Shown one piece after another: positions 7,464 to 7,872 of a DNA stretch of 7,872 nt (the stretch's first letter is position 1; each line of letters opens with the position of its first letter). The position numbers and the translations under genes were made by a program. The notes under the pieces are model-generated. The model did no database searches, had not been told where the DNA came from, and worked only from the letters and a program-made list of their open reading frames with translations. Source of the stretch: Porticoccaceae bacterium (GTDB lineage: Bacteria; Pseudomonadota; Gammaproteobacteria; Pseudomonadales; Porticoccaceae); assembly GCA_003491845.1 (NCBI GenBank), contig DNBN01000254.1, forward strand, positions 1 to 7,872, written 5' to 3'.

Positions 7464-7491
7464 TTTATATTTTGACACTATGGTAAAGCAA
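7464..7491 (-). promoter_or_regulatory. Candidate sigma-70 promoter for the hydrolase-galactosidase-symporter unit
   Basis: On the minus strand, TTGCTT (7491-7486) and TATAAA (7469-7464) are separated by 16 bases. The -10 fits the consensus at five of six positions but the -35 only at three of six. It would give a leader of roughly 95 bases. It was picked by eye in AT-rich DNA, so it is tentative. Confidence 0.3.
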
Positions 7492-7627
7492 ATTAAATGG
7501 ATTAAACAGACTGACGAAAGACATCTATTATATATGACTCACTTGAGGTTGTTTTAGAGACTGATAATGATAATAGTGAAGGTTCTATGGCAACCATTAT
7601 TAATGGCGTTCTTAACCCTCGGTGTTA

Positions 7628-7655
7628 TTGATTGCTGAAATAGGGAAAATATCAC
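7628..7655 (+). promoter_or_regulatory. Candidate sigma-70 promoter for the oxidoreductase gene
   Basis: TTGATT (7628-7633) and TATCAC (7650-7655) are separated by 16 bases, with four of six consensus matches in each box. It lies about 70 bases before the GTG start. A better-looking -35, TTGACA at 7472-7477, lacks a good -10. This is a weak call. Confidence 0.22.
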
Positions 7656-7723
7656 TTGGCTACTGTTTTTTTTACGTGGTTTGGGTACACTAATTTAACG
7701 TTTTGCCAGTCGGATAGTGTTCA

Positions 7724-7872
7724 GTGACCAAACAACGATTACGTTTTTTTGAAAAGGCTGCAAGTCAGCAACATATTCCAGATGATCATAAGTATCTTTA
7801 TAAAACCCCTGAGCCTGATCATCGATTAGCGATTATCGGCACAGGAACCATTGGTCAGGAGCATATGTATGT
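7724..7872 (+). CDS. Gfo/Idh/MocA-family NAD(P)-dependent oxidoreductase, 3' end outside the window (partial)
   Basis: The first 49 codons of an oxidoreductase are present, too short at the window edge to give a full view. After a polar N-terminal stretch (TKQRLRFFEKAASQQ and onward, residues 2-33) comes HRLAIIGTGTIGQEHM (33-48), a Rossmann-fold beta strand with the GxGxxG dinucleotide-binding loop at 39-44, in the form typical of Gfo/Idh/MocA (COG0673) enzymes. These oxidise or reduce sugars, inositols or sugar derivatives with NAD(P). The start is GTG: a TAG stop lies in frame at 7715-7717 and no other start codon follows before the Rossmann motif. The Shine-Dalgarno is poor. The N-terminal extension before the Rossmann strand is longer than in many members. 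It is divergent from the galactoside unit, so a role in galactose or galactoside metabolism is plausible inference. Substrate is unknown. Confidence 0.78.
   Translation, partial: MTKQRLRFFEKAASQQHIPDDHKYLYKTPEPDHRLAIIGTGTIGQEHMY

Larger units (their letters stand above)
7364..7723. other. Divergent intergenic/regulatory region
   Basis: This 360-base region separates the minus-strand hydrolase unit from the plus-strand oxidoreductase gene and must hold promoters for both. It is AT-rich, with candidate promoters in each direction, an imperfect 21-base palindrome at 7398-7418, a small GACA-GTT-TGTC repeat at 7429-7439, a tandem GATAAT at 7563-7574 and an inverted repeat ACACTA/TAGTGT at 7687-7692 and 7715-7720 just before the oxidoreductase start. 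I found no convincing gene in it. Confidence 0.6.

Noticed and set aside
7472..7500. Perfect TTGACA (7472-7477) as a plus-strand promoter
   Set aside because: No acceptable -10 box lies 16 to 18 bases downstream, and the gene start is about 250 bases away.
7515..7631. Open frame of 38 codons (ending NGVLNPRCY) in the divergent region, possibly a gene relic
   Set aside because: Its only ATG is internal, there is no ribosome site, and I recognise no family; too short to support.

Overview
The window looks like chromosomal DNA of a Gram-negative gammaproteobacterium, most plausibly a marine heterotroph of the Cellvibrionales/Alteromonadales type. The basis is the protein set: an exported YbcL-like protein, a YghU-like glutathione transferase, a secreted alpha/beta hydrolase, a Na+-coupled sugar symporter, an AT-leaning composition and clear Shine-Dalgarno sites. 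The genus assignment is inference. No rRNA, tRNA, CRISPR array, insertion sequence or phage gene was seen.

Layout. (1) Positions 2-1313, plus strand: the 3' part of an AraC-family regulator cut by the window edge, then a periplasmic PEBP/YbcL-family protein. (2) Positions 1314-1614: a convergent intergenic gap with several inverted repeats. (3) Positions 1615-7363, minus strand: four genes read right to left with gaps of about 40 to 70 bases and so probably one transcription unit. They are a secreted serine alpha/beta hydrolase, a cytoplasmic GH42 beta-galactosidase, an SSS-family sodium:solute symporter, and a YghU-type glutathione transferase. (4) Positions 7364-7723: a divergent intergenic region with candidate promoters and an imperfect palindrome. 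(5) From 7724, plus strand: the first 49 codons of a Gfo/Idh/MocA-type NAD(P)-dependent oxidoreductase, cut by the window end.

How the genes may work together. The core is a beta-galactoside uptake and hydrolysis module: the symporter brings an intact small beta-galactoside into the cell, the GH42 enzyme splits it, and the divergent oxidoreductase may act on a released sugar. The exported hydrolase at the head of the unit suggests that the external substrate carries an ester. My main hypothesis is that the locus scavenges an acylated galactoside, for example algal galactolipid (MGDG) deacylated outside the cytoplasm to beta-galactosylglycerol. This is inference from gene order and families, not shown by the sequence.
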